Below are positions 21,481-33,152 of a DNA stretch of 41,307 bases, piece after piece. Each line of letters begins with the position of its first letter. Positions within the stretch are counted from its first letter, which is position 1. This stretch comes from Cladosporium sp. IMV 00045. Lineage: Eukaryota > Ascomycota > Dothideomycetes > Cladosporiales > Cladosporiaceae. The stretch lies in contig MSJI02000009.1 in NCBI GenBank assembly GCA_001931905.2, positions 1 through 41,307 on the forward strand. The letters are read 5' to 3'. Made by a program: the position numbers and the translations under genes. The notes beneath the pieces are model-generated. The model did no database searches and had not been told where the DNA came from. It worked only from the letters and a program-made list of their open reading frames with translations.

Positions 21481-22535
21481 TTCCAACTCCTCTATGCGTT
21501 GAAATGAGGGGAGATGGATGGTGTTCGTTTTTGGAACTGGATAATCGTCACTCCACTACGATGGAGAAAGGAGAGGAGAAGAGGAGAGTGGCAAGGAGAG
21601 GAAGATGTAATGAACACGTCTACCAAAACGCAACAACGCGCCCTAATCGACAGAAAGCGGGACAGACGGATGGATGGGAATGGACGGATGGGCACGAGAG
21701 ACGCACGCACGCAAAACACGCACTACGCACGCACTACGAACGACACTTGCTTTTTGATTTTTTGGCTTTTGTTTTCTTTTCTTTGAAGACTGTTTATTTT
21801 TGGTATGTTAAGATAAGGATGGGATATGTACGAAAGCACGAGAGGGGGAGACGAGTCGAGCGAGGAAAGGAGAGAAGAGAAGAGGGAGAGGGGGGAGAGC
21901 ATGCATGTAAGCATGCATGCATCGGCATGGACATGAGAGCGTGATTGAGTGGCAGATGTTGTTAATGTTTTCTACTACTTACTTTACTTACTTTTCGCAC
22001 TTGCCGCACTTGCTGCTTACCTACCCTTTTTTCTTATGTGAGTTTCGGTTGCTTTTTGTCGCTTGTGTATGTATGTTTTGGCGAAGATGAGAGAGTGGTG
22101 AGGGTTGGTGGTGGATATTCCCCCATTTGCAATGAAATGCGATATTTGTAGTGATTGTATGTAAAATTTTGGGAATCCTCTTGCTTGAGCTTCTTCATTC
22201 CGTACATTTGGAGTCGTGTTTTGTATCTTCTGTGACGGAACGTTTTGAGGAATGACGATCTGCTGTCAGACTTTCCTTTGGGTTGAGGCTTGCTGAATAA
22301 ATAATCGTGACTGACTCTCAATTAAATGGTCCTGTTGCAGGACAGGCATAAGGGATCATTCATTGAGACTTATGGACTACGCCCTGCCATTAATTGTCAC
22401 AGATGCATTCTAATATCTCTTCTCAATGATCCAGTTGAACCCATCTTTGGTAACAGCCTTCGGGGGAATGCATAGACCGATCGATCAGATCCTTGCAGAC
22501 ACCCAGGAAACAAACTTACAGTTTCTCACGAAACA
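21481..22535. other. Convergent interval between the HDEL-protein and HET-domain genes
   Basis: About 1.05 kb holding the 3' UTRs of two converging genes. No gene is seen. It has GGATGG-type and CGCACGCA-type simple sequence at about 21660-21745, a polypurine tract at 21839-21900, a GCATGCAT cluster at 21899-21926 and T-rich sequence at 21750-22110. Confidence 0.55.
21839..21926. repeat. Polypurine tract followed by ATGCATGC palindromic cluster
   Basis: About 60 nt of nearly pure A/G on the plus strand run into overlapping GCATGCAT palindromes. It lies 360-450 nt past the HDEL-protein stop codon. Confidence 0.75.
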
Positions 22536-24545
22536 TCAAACAAGGACAATCTCGTTCTTGAAGACCTCATCAATCTGCGCGGGAGAAAGCATGTCGTAAG
22601 GGTTGCACCCAGCTTTGGCTTTGACGGCTTCGCCGTCCATGATGCCTATAGCAGTTAGCCATGCCCGAATTAATCCAATCTTGAAGTAACAGGATTAGCA
22701 GCTGACCATAAACGTAGGCAACACCGATCCTGCGATATGCAGTTCGCCCCGACCTGGTACCGGATTCTCGTAGAATCATTGGTACTGAACTGCCGGCGAG
22801 TATTGCCCCCGCGTCTCCTTTGACTGCGAGTTCTGGAAGCAGGGCATTTCGTCCCTCTTCTGTAACACTGATTGCGAAGTACCGCAGCACCAGATCTATC
22901 CAAGAAAGAGCCTTCTGTTCGAAGACCTCATCCAAGGTATTTGTTGTGTTCGTCTGGTCAGATCCCTCGCTTGAACTCATAATCTTCTGCGCTCTCGACA
23001 CTACTGTGTGCAATGCGGAGAGATCTGCTGGATTGCAACGACGCTCTGAAGGATTGCTTTTGCTGTCTGCGCAAATTGTCCTTGAAATCGTTGATTCAGA
23101 TGTCATGCCGGCCATTCCACCCATTTCACTAAAAAAATTTGCTGCCATGGAAATGCGACCCAAGGATTGCAAGAACGAATTGGTGACTGCTGGACTTAAT
23201 TGAGCTTCGTCGCAGATCTCACAAACGGGACTAGTGAGGAAAGCAGCCATGACTAGGCTATCGGCCTCCTCGAACCGTACCCGTATGGTTGCTCCTAGTG
23301 CTGAGTTGTACAGCGTGGACTCCAAATGAACCTCTTCCATAATAGCAGATGTAAAATCAATGACCCAAGAGGGAACATTGACGGACTCGAAGTGCTTTGG
23401 TGGCGCGAAATAGTGCCATATCCTGGTGGTCTGCAAAGCGGTCAGGGTTGCATCCATCAGGACATTGACCAGGGAATCTTGGTATCTTGGCTCTACCCCT
23501 CTCAGGGAAGGATTGATGTTCTTTTGCGCGAACACAGAGTCTCTTGGGTCCGTAGTTTCGAAATGTTCATATAAATGGGCAGCAGAAGCTCCCCCACCAT
23601 CGGCAGTCAGAGTGGATGCTGCTAGCCAGTATGCATTTAGCAACGGAACAAGACGATCGAATGTCTTGTGATAGTTCGCTTGGGGTATATGTACGAATTC
23701 TGCAGCCATTCGAAATTGAGATAGCTCGTTGTCGCTAAAGTGGTTCAAAGACCGGGATAGTGCCCGAACAGCAAGTCCTGGTACAAACCGATGGCCACAT
23801 ATGAATTGAGGGTTCGACTTCGCGACCAATTCTTGAACGACCCATCCCCGCCTCCAATAAGATAGTTCCAATAGAGAAGAGAGGCCCGCCAGCGCTTCCA
23901 GCATCTTCGTTGTCGTAATGAGACCTCTAGTATGACTCTGGATATCAATCGGCTCAATGTTTGTATTTTCGAGAATTGTTCCCTAACAGAGGGGTTTATG
24001 TCTACAGGAACTTCCTTCCAAGTGTAGAGTCCGATTAGCCAGGACAGACTTTGGTCGATTTCTGTTGTGAGTTCGCCTAGCCATCCAACAACCCCGTGTG
24101 ACGCCGCGAAGATGTCGTACATAATCTTGACTTGGTAGTTACGCTCTGGGATGTTTGTCTGGTTGATGCAGATGGCATCTACCCACAGACAGGTGGAAGG
24201 AGCGCGTGTGGTGGCTTGTGCCCGAATCTCTCTCAAGCCAGCTGCAAGTGCGCTTGTTATCGGGACCTCGAACCTTGTTTCGTCGACCGTGGGATAGGCT
24301 CTCTTGACCAGGATTACTTCAGTGCTATCGAGGTCCCCCCAGTAGTACGAGAGTGCCGTATATTGACGTCGTGCCGCTTCCAGATCTGTCGTTATTAATC
24401 GACACTGCAGCGGACTTTCGCGATCATTGCTACCGAGAAGTTCGATCACCCGAATGTGGCGGGATTCTTCGTCGAGCGTATCGTAGAGTCGATCTCTCCC
24501 TTCAAAATCCGGCAGATGGTTCACGATGGGTACACCAGACTCCAT
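22536..24545 (-). CDS. HET-domain (heterokaryon incompatibility) protein
   Basis: Exons 24545-23988, 23937-22707 and 22645-22536 give 632 residues. The HET domain is clear near the N-terminus: YTALSYYWGD (62-71), CLWVDAICINQ (119-129) and ERNYQVKIMYDIF (134-146), then GVVGWLGE. After intron 1 (50 nt, phase 0) comes ELSYWRRGWVVQELV, the usual WxRxWVVQE motif. Intron 2 (61 nt) restores the typical ending, AYVYGIMDGEAV, followed by a tail ending EIVLV. Without these introns the gene would look frameshifted and truncated, so I judge it intact. HET proteins act in non-self recognition and cell death after hyphal fusion. No NACHT, ankyrin or WD partner domain is seen, so this is the common HET-plus-undefined-C-terminus type. 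Intron 1's donor (GTTAGG) is weak. Confidence 0.88.
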
Positions 24546-25792
24546 GGTTTTTGATGTTAAGACGTCAAACTGGGTTCATTGCGACTGTGGTCGGAGGATT
24601 TTCGAATCCGATAGACATCGGAAGCTAAGATACCAAGTTGACGAGAAGACAGCTTGCAATTGAATAGTCAAGCTGTCGTCGGGCTGTGAATATGCCGCAG
24701 CGGGCTGCCTTGTGTACCTGCTCTTAGCTGCGCCCAACAGCTCTGCCACTCATTGGCACACCATCTCCCGCGTGTAACGTCAGGCAGCGAAGTGCTCGAT
24801 ACATGCACTCTGCTTCACAAACAGAAGAAGCCAAGTCTGCAGTCTTGCATGACCGGTGAAGAATCGCGAGGAGTCTGTGCTTTTCTGCCAGCGTAATGAT
24901 GTTGATGTCGTTCATGACGATGAAGCTGGAAGATGGCGTGCAGTCCTCCCAAGCTCCGGGAAGCCAAGAGCGCGTATTGCCTGAACGACAACATCTCGCA
25001 TATTCCCAGCAATCTCGGGGATGGACTAACCAACGACGTAAACTCGACTGATGAGACCAAACCGTCATGTTGCAGGAAAATCTAATGGTGGATTGCACTC
25101 CACTGCCACGATTTGTCTGGACGCCCTCGCTCAGCCACCATTACCTACATAGCAATATAGGGCATTCTTCTCCTCCAACCAACAGAAGGTAGCAACAATT
25201 GGTGGAGCTCAAGTCACTCCAACCACCACACATTTCCTCAGGATCTAGACCCTTTCCCCTCCGCCTCCGTCTCCGCCTCCCCATCTTCATCTCCATCCCC
25301 AGCACATACGCAACCAACCGAACGAAGCGAAGATCCGCAGCAGATAAAATGCGCAGCACCTATGTAGCTGCTGTTCTAGAAGGAATCTAGCGAGCTACAC
25401 TACTGCACTGCATTCGTGCAATTATTCACGCAAAGCGCTAGCAAAAGCGATAGGCGATGCCAAGCTCCTTTGCAATATATCTCTCTGAGGCGCAGCTCAT
25501 GTGAAGGAGAGGGATTTATTTCGTCTCGCTTCGATTGGCTGGTTGGACGTAACGCTGCTATCTTGTGGCGGTTCGAGTTTTGGGATGAGGAGCGACGAAT
25601 AGAGATGGTGTGTCATAATTGTTTTCGTTGTGTTTCCGTTCCTCTACATTAAGCGAAAGGAAGGGAAGGTCAAATGCCATATCATCGTGGGGGAACATAA
25701 CACATCCGCCCTCGCGTAGCTAGAGAGTGAAATCATGAATCTCCAGCTCGCGTCTACATGCTCCCACTTCTCATCTAACTTGCATCAAGCAT
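24546..25792. other. Interval between the HET-domain and permease genes
   Basis: About 1.25 kb with the HET-gene promoter on the left and the permease 3' region on the right. A minus-strand open frame at 24724-25098 has no recognised domain. A pyrimidine-rich CTCCGCCTCC-type tract lies at about 25248-25303. No gene is supported. Confidence 0.5.
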
Positions 25793-27639
25793 CTAGAAGA
25801 GATAACCCAGCGTGTGCCTGTAAAGCGCGTTGGGGACGTTGCCGGTGGCCTTGTCGTGGGCTTCCTTGGCGAGCCACTCGGCCTCATCGGCGTCGACGAC
25901 GTCCTTGCCGGTCCAAAGATCGGCTTCGGCGGGGTTGACTTCCTTGGTGCGCTTGACGAGCTTGTAGCCGAGGAGCATGATGAGGTAGATGGGGATGCCC
26001 TGTGAGAGATTTTGTTAATGGGAACGTTTTCGATGAGGCAAGATCTGTAAGTGGGATATGCTTACCAAGTAGCCGGTGATGAAGTTCTGATAGTCGAAGC
26101 CACCGATGAAAACGTCAAAGTTCTTGGTGAGAGCGACCAGGCAGCAGAAAGCGAGGGCACAGTAGCTGCCCCACAAGCCGAAGGGGGACTTGTAGCGCAT
26201 GCTCTTCTCGTCGACACCTTGCGCGCGGCGGGCTTTGACGAAGTAGATGTGGGCGACCAGGATAGAGATCCAAGTGAGCAGACCGAAGATGGAGACCAAG
26301 TTGACGAAGTACTTGAACACCGTCCTGGAGCCGCTGCTGACGCTCATGAAGGCGAGGCAACAGAAGAGAGCAGAGAAAGCGAGGGCAGGGACGGGAACAC
26401 CTTTCTTGTTGGTTTTGGCGAAGAAGGCAGGAGCGTAGCCCTTCATGGCTTGACCGTGGAGAGTACGGCTGGCAATGTAGAGATCGGAGTTGGCGGCGGA
26501 GAAGACGAAGATCAGGATACAGGCGTTCAAGATGTGGTCGAGGTACCTGATGCGCGCAATCTCGATGGCGACAACGAAAGGAGATGCAGCAGCGGAGCTG
26601 GTGTTTCCCTTAGAACCTCCGCCGACCGCATCGACGAGGATTGGGCTGTCGTATGGGACACACATTCCAAGGAGGAGAACGGAGAAGACGTAGAAAACGA
26701 GAATGCGCCAGAAGGTCAACTTGATCGCGCGAGGCACGTTGCGGCGCGGGTTCTCGGCCTCACCAACGGTAACACCGATAAGCTCAGTTCCGAGGAAAGC
26801 GAAGACAGCCGTAACCATGGAAGACCAGATGGCCAGGAAGCGACCCCATGCACCCTCAGCGACGTAGGGGTGGAAAGCACCGGGCTGGTTCCAGTAGCGG
26901 AAGCCAATAGCATCTTGGCCTTCGACACCACCTGTGGTGATGCAAATGAGAAGGATGAGCAGTCCAATAATGACCACAACCTTGATCGAAGACAGCCAGA
27001 ACTCGAATTCACCGAAGAATCTGATACCGAAGTAGTTGATTGCGATTATAATTACCATGAAAATGGCAATCCATACGCCTGGATTCACTCGTGATGCAGG
27101 TAGCCAGAATTGTATGACCAGCGATGCTGCAGTCAACTGGTTGGGCGTGATGATAATATATTTGAACCAGTAAGTGTATCCAAGAGCGAAACCAAGAGCA
27201 GGGTCACAGAAGCGGGTGGCGTATGTGGCGAAACCACCAGCAGCAGGGAGCCAAGTAGCCATCTCGCCGAGTGAGCACATTACCACGTAGACGAGCAGAC
27301 CGATGGCGGAGTATGCGATGAGAATAGATGCTGGTCCAGCCTTCTCAAGAGCAGAACCCGTTCCGATGATCAAACCAGTACCTTGAGATTGTTAGGATGA
27401 ATCGCGCAGTGGTTCGTAATGTCAGACTTACCAACAGCGCCGCCGATAGCAATCATACTAATCTGGCGGGCTTTCAAACCACGATGCAAACTCTCATCCT
27501 TCCTGTCCGGATCGGTGTAGAGTTGCGCATCGTGAGCGTCAATTGCGCCATGTTCCTTGAAACCATATTCTGTCTTGCCATGATCGTCTGGTGAGAAACT
27601 GTGGCCGATGTCCCAGTCGCGACCACTCGCGTGGGCCAT
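25793..27639 (-). CDS. Amino acid permease, dicarboxylic type (Dip5/AgtA-like)
   Basis: A plasma-membrane proton symporter of the yeast amino acid transporter family. Exons 27639-27432, 27381-26066 and 25999-25793 give 576 residues. Introns of 50 and 66 nt are GT-AG. Splicing restores the family signature ISMIAIGGAVGTGLIIGTGS in the first membrane helix. It is followed by SLGEMATWLPAAGGFATYAT, RFCDPALGFALGYTYWFKYI and ITPNQLTAASLVIQFWLPAS, then ELIGVTVGEAENPRRNVPRA in the middle. About 12 hydrophobic segments and a cytosolic tail (EADLWTGKDVVDADEAEWLA) complete it. Length and order are normal. The FCDPALGFALG and PNQLTAA wording is closest in my memory to the glutamate/aspartate permeases Dip5 and AgtA; substrate is therefore inferred. 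The coding strand stays C-ending to the stop codon, unlike several neighbours. Confidence 0.92.
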
Positions 27640-29900
27640 GACGAGTGAAGTGCCCGAAAGCCTTGTTGCGGTGCGTGAATGTGAAGCGCAGCGATGTCAA
27701 ACGATCGAAGCTTCAGGCCATGCAAATGCGCTCAAGGCACAGGATGGGAGATGCAGAGTGATGGGAGCGAATCACCCAGGATGAAGAGACAGATCAAGAT
27801 AACAGAGACACACGCCTACAGAGGAAGTGAACGGCGATCCCGAAGGACTTATATACCACCACCCTGGCTTGAGGGTGGCACCTACCTTCCTGAACCGAAC
27901 CCACGAGGTGTCAACGGCGGGTGACATACACATACATCGCTTCAGCACCGGCCCTACTCTAGATCGGCCCGCAGCCTTCAGGCACGCCATTATTGCGCGC
28001 CAAAGAGACAGCGACGGATAAGCACAACAGAGAGCGGCGGTGGAACAGCCAATGATGCCTCGGCGCAGTGCGGTAGGAGGTACAGCTGCGCTCAACAAGG
28101 CTAGTCGTGTGCAAGCACTCCGCCTCGGAGGCACCAGGACGGCGCAAGAAGAAATGGATCGAGCTTGATATCTCTGCTTGGCGGTAGGCTTGGCCTGATA
28201 AAACGACGGTGGATGAGGGGATGATGATGAGAGGTGAGTGGTGGCAGATACCGGGCGGGCGAGGGAAATAAGGTGAGGTCGCGAGGTAGCATTTCGGCTC
28301 GGGCCCAATAGAGGCAAGAGGCTGTGCGTATCACCTTGGGGATTTGAGGGGCAGCAGCCGTGGTTGTGAGCGGAAGGGTTTTTCTCTCGTTATGAATTGC
28401 TTAGTTGCCACTTTTATTCTGCTTAGCACGTGGGATCGGAGAGACCGTGCTATCACTTCAGATGGCGGGGAAGAGGCCGGCGCGAACGTTCTTATTCATC
28501 TCGGCCTGTCACTGCAACCCGCTGAGGCGAGAAACGACAGCGGTAGAGATAACCGCGAGTGGACCTGCTCCATGAAGCCAGCAGGCACAAGAGCAGACGG
28601 CCGTTTTTCGCGTGGCTGCAAGGGTTGGCATTACCCTAGAACTTGCTTAGACTTCTTCTTGTAGGTTCAAGACTAGTCGCCTAGGATGAAGAAACTCTTG
28701 TCTCCTTGGTCTTGGAGGCAGCGTACTCTCTGGGCTGACGCAGATGGCAGGGTACATTTCTTGGGGTACAAGAAAAGCTAGAGAATCAGAAATGCTTGAC
28801 TCGACTACTTTCATGCTGACACGTAACATAAGAAGAGATGGAATAATCGACCGACAAAACGATTCTCATAACACTAGCAATGCCAATGTGGTCACCGTTG
28901 ATACGCAGTGTTCGTTGTGGAGTGTGTCCTCTAAACCTCTTCTCGCACGGGCACCATCGAAGGTTTCGGAAAGAAGCACAGCACCGGCGATCACTTCGCC
29001 TCGAACTCTGGTCAATCTGCCGAAATCACCCTAGTGGTATCGACAGCTCGATAGCATCTGGCCGGGACGCGTGGAGCCGAGAGTGCTAATATGGGCGCTC
29101 TCGTATATCTGGCAGATGGCTGCAGTAGTGTGATGGTGATGTCGACCTTCCATGCTACAGTACGAAACGCTCGACACATTGAGAAGCCTTTGTCAAATGA
29201 GATTTAGAACAAAACCGGAAAGAAATCTACAAAATTGCAGAAAATCCCTCTTCGTTATTTTCCTGCACGTAATGGAACGCCCAGCATACGCCACGTAAGC
29301 AGCCATTCCACCACCTTTCTTCATCGCGCAAAACTGTATATCAGCCTCAAAGTACAAACCTCAAGAACCTCGAAAACACGGATAACAATACACCGCTTTG
29401 CCCTTGCACAACCCGATTTCTTCCTACTGTTCACGTAACGCCAACATCTACCTCACCAAGCACAGACAGAAGCAGAGTGCCCAACTGCGAGCCCCAATCC
29501 ATTTTCTCCATCTCCCAAGCCACCACCAGCGCCTAGAACCAAAGAAAGCGACCAAGAAAAACAACAGACGAGACAACTGCAGTCCGGCGCGAGAAAGAGA
29601 GCCCGACCCGGATCGTTGTTTATGCATTACAGCCACGTGAAGACTGCCGAAGGGTTGGTGACCCACCACTCCTCCACAGTATTACCATATAACTCCAGCT
29701 TCTTTACCATATCATTATCCAATCCCCCCAGACTGCCCCGGAACTAGCCAACTTACCCCAGGACTCTCGCGAGCACGTCTACGACCTCATCACTCGTCGT
29801 CCGAGCCAAGGAGATGGGTCGCGACAATGCACTGGACTGGGCAATGAGACGAGATGAGACGTAAACGTGTTCTCCTACCCTGACTCTCACCTCCATCTCA
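27640..29900. other. Gene-poor interval upstream of the permease
   Basis: About 2.26 kb between the permease start and the 3' end of the monooxygenase gene. It must contain the permease promoter. Scattered short frames on both strands show no domains, and there are no transposon ends, tRNA or strong repeats. Confidence 0.55.
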
Positions 29901-31809
29901 TCACATCCCATTCGCCCACCCCGCCAACCGCTGCATCAACTCCTCCCCATAAACAGGCTGCACATCCCTCCCCTCACCCAACAATCCCAAATACCCCGTA
30001 ACATCCCTCCCATCAAACTCCCTCGTATCAAACCCATTCCCCAAGAACCCAAACCGATTCCCCTCCCACCTCCCGATCTCATAATCCTCATACCTCGGCT
30101 GCTCCAGCAAATGTAAGAAATGCAGCCTCGAACCAGGATACACGACGGCCTGCCCCCCCTCCCCTCCCGCCGCGCCATTGCGCCCCTGCTTGAACCAGCT
30201 GCGACAGGGCGACGTCCACGCCGTGCGCTGCAGGAAGAGATCCGCGTGCTGGCGGAAATCGCGCGCGGCGGTCTCCAGGGGCGTGAGGGATTTGAGGTTT
30301 TCGATTTGTGTTTTCGTTATGACGGAAAGCATGTAGGCCGTCCAGCGCTCGATCAGCGGCATGAATGAGCCGTGGCCCAGGGGCCCGTAGGGGCCGCAGA
30401 AGGTGAAGTGGTTGGGGAAGTGGGGGATGGCGATGGAGAGGTAGGAGGTCAGGTTGTCTTTTCCGGACCAGAAGTCGCGGAGGTCCAGGCCGCGCCCGTT
30501 CACGATGGGGAAACGTGGGATCCAGGTCGTGTCGAAGCCGGTGGCGCAGATGATGGCGTCGACGGCGTGTTCGGTTTGAGTGTCGTCGAGGAAGCCGTGG
30601 GGTGTAATCTGTTTGACGTTGGAGGTGTAGATGGTCGCGTTGGGCGCTGTCAGGGCTTCGAGGTAGCCTGGTGCGGGTGTTGGGCGGCGACAGCCTGGGT
30701 TGAAAGTCTTGGGAATCATGGCGTCGCAGAGGCGTTCGTCGTTCTTGAGGACGCGACGCATTTGCGCTTCGGCTGCTTCGCGCGCTGCTTGAGCTTCCGG
30801 TGAGCCTTTGATGATGAACTTGAAGCGCTGGTTGAGCTCGTTCTCGATCTGCTTGCGGTATTCGAGATATTTCTCCGGATTTTCTTCGAGGAACTTCTTC
30901 TGCTCCTCGGTGTACTCGAAGTTGGCGCCGTCTTTGCCAGCCCAGGTTTGCGCGAACCCCGGCGTGATCCAGATGGGACTTCGCACCCAGTGGTAGAGGT
31001 GGTCGACTTTCTTCTGGATGTTGGCTACGATTTGCACGCCGCTGCTCCCGGCGCCGATGACCGCCACGCGTTTTCCTTCCAAGGGGTAGCCTTCTTCGAA
31101 GGCAGCGGAGTGCATCAGCTTGCCTTTGTAGTCGCCCAGTCCGGGTATGTCGGGCCATTTGAAGTTGTTGAGGACGCCGCCGGCGTTGATGAAGAACTCG
31201 GCTTCGTCGTCGATGATGTTTCCTGTGGCGAGATCTTTAATCCTGAGCTTCCAAACGCCTTTTTCCTCGTCCCATTGAGCGTGTTCGATCTGATGCTTGA
31301 GTTTGACGTATTTGTTGATGAAGTCGTTCTCCTCGTAGATGCCCTTGACGTAATCGAAGATCTCCGGCGAGTACGAGTAAAAATGAGTCCAGGTCTTGAT
31401 CTTCCAGGTGAATTGGTAGTTGACGCTTGGAATCTGTCATTTGTCAGCATTCTAAGGGTTGTTGCTTTGTTCTCTTCCAGGATTGTCATACATCGCAAGC
31501 ACAGCCGGGATATCGATTTTCCAACCAGGTCCCTCCGACGTCGTGATTCTTCTCATACACAGTGATGTCTAGGTTTTGCATCTGTTCCTCGGCCTTTTTG
31601 AGGAAATTCACAGTCGATGCTGCTGCCCCCATGACAATCACGCGCAGGTGGCGGCGGGTGCCGAAGGGTTCTTCGCGGATGCGATAGCCTTGGGCATCAG
31701 CTTCGGGGATGTGCATGCCATCTCGCTCGGCTGTTGAAGGGTTGTTCTTAATATCATTGTTTTGGGCGTTGGTGGAATTCACGTTTCTGTTGTCTTGTTG
31801 GATCACCAT
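29901..31809 (-). CDS. Flavin-containing monooxygenase, Baeyer-Villiger-like, with altered FAD motif
   Basis: Exons 31809-31492 and 31433-29901 give 616 residues; the intron is 58 nt, phase 0. Splicing creates the family landmark [20 protein letters not shown], then NYQFTWK. The first Rossmann motif, normally GxGxxG for FAD, reads [14 protein letters not shown] (G61-A-A-A-S-T66). The second, for NADPH, is intact ([10 protein letters not shown], 233-238). The Baeyer-Villiger fingerprint between them reads [11 protein letters not shown], with Phe218 where Trp is usual. Further family motifs are [13 protein letters not shown] and [20 protein letters not shown]. Such enzymes oxidise ketones or aldehydes with O2 and NADPH; the substrate cannot be told. 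The start at 31809 is the first in-frame ATG. The Asn-rich N-terminus is unremarkable. The gene is intact by frame, but the FAD site may be weakened. Confidence 0.9.
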
Positions 31810-33152
31810 TGTCAAGCAGATGTATGGAGGCCTGAGCACTCAGTGATATATAGAGGTATAAGAAAAGGACAAAGGTAAAGGCAGACTAAAGCTGATGACA
31901 AGTTGACAATTTACAGAATGACAATCACAGGGTACACCGAGGCAGGGTTCCAGAGGTTGTTCAATTGATGTTCAGAAAATTGAGGTAGTTCTGTACTGTG
32001 TTTGCCCGCTTCGATAGCCTCGGGACATGAGCTTGTGAGGTTGTTGGGAGTATTCTAGCAGGGAACGTGTGTGGGCGCCCCACCACAGTACTCAAAAGGA
32101 TAATCGGCGGCAGCAAGCATCCGGAGCAAGCTCTAGATCTCTCAAGGATGCTAAGAATGCTTGTAGTAGCGGATACATACACATGTATTTCTGCTGTAAG
32201 CTGATGAAGCTGACACGATGAGACGGCAGTATCCTGGAGGGCGGGCAAGGAATTGTAGAGAAGACGAATCTTTTCAGGTTTGTCATGTTTTGCGATACTG
32301 GTGAGATGAGCTGCCTGACAACCACTCTCGATGATGTGGTGCAGACGAGCATCATCAATCTATTTTGTATGCAGTGCCTTGTGGCGATGCTGGCGTGATT
32401 AAAGGATGCCCTACTGTGCCACTGACGGCGCCTCAGTCGGGTGGCTGTGATGATAGGATGTTAGAGAATATTACACAGGCAGACAAGTAGAAGCAATTGC
32501 GTCGTCAGGCCATGCAAGCCATAGAAATTTAATGACGAGGAGACATCTCGGATCCCCATCGTTATCATCGTATTGTCATATTTCACATCACTGTAAGGAG
32601 AGACATTCCCTCACCCACAGTGTGAAGAGGTGGAGGAGCTTGGCCAAAACGCGGAGACAACAGCACAAGGCCGGCCCAGGGTTCAGCAAGCACAGCGCAG
32701 TTGTGAGTGCATGCGACTTGGACTCTCGCTCTCCACCCACCGGCGACGTTTAACTCGACAACGTCCGTTCGTCTGTCTGTCTTGTAATGCGACAACCCGC
32801 AGCCACCTGCCCTTAGCCTCCACCGATCGATCATTCATACCTTCAACACCCTTCGCTGTCCCTGGACACACCACCCTACACCCCTCAATTGCTGTCCTGC
32901 TGCGACCGCGCGAGTCCGTCCCGCCGTCAGCCTTCCCAGCCGCATTGCACATCACCGGACCTCGAAACATGCGACCGAGATAAACCACCGTCGCAATTCG
33001 ATTTCTGCCTCGCGCATATACGTCTTGACCTCCTCATGCGGCTCGCATACCGGAGCAATACTCAGCCTGCTGGCAGGACTGCTTCCCGGCGCAAAGACCC
33101 TCTCACTTAAACCGCCCTCGACTCGGCCGATTACACCCACCTTCTCGACACC
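31810..33152. promoter_or_regulatory. Divergent promoter region of the monooxygenase and RhoGEF genes
   Basis: About 1.34 kb separating two divergent start codons. The RhoGEF-proximal 400 nt is rich in C/T and CACC-type sequence, typical of long fungal 5' leaders. Short frames here have no recognised domain. I see no specific binding site that I would defend. Confidence 0.5.

Noticed and set aside
23938..23987. Frameshift or pseudogene in the HET gene
   Set aside because: A 50-nt GT-AG phase-0 intron explains the frame change and rejoins conserved motifs, so an intact gene is simpler.
24724..25098. Minus-strand frame of 124 codons, possibly a remnant of a larger gene
   Set aside because: Faint similarity to BTB-associated fungal sequence seems split over two frames, but no motif is strong enough to support a gene or pseudogene call.
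26051..27094. 347-codon open frame on the plus strand
   Set aside because: It is antisense to the permease exon, hydrophilic and repeat-like, and has no family resemblance. It is a by-product of biased codon use on the other strand.
30088..31158. 356-codon Arg/Pro-rich minus-strand frame
   Set aside because: It is an out-of-frame reading of the monooxygenase gene, whose own frame carries all the motifs.
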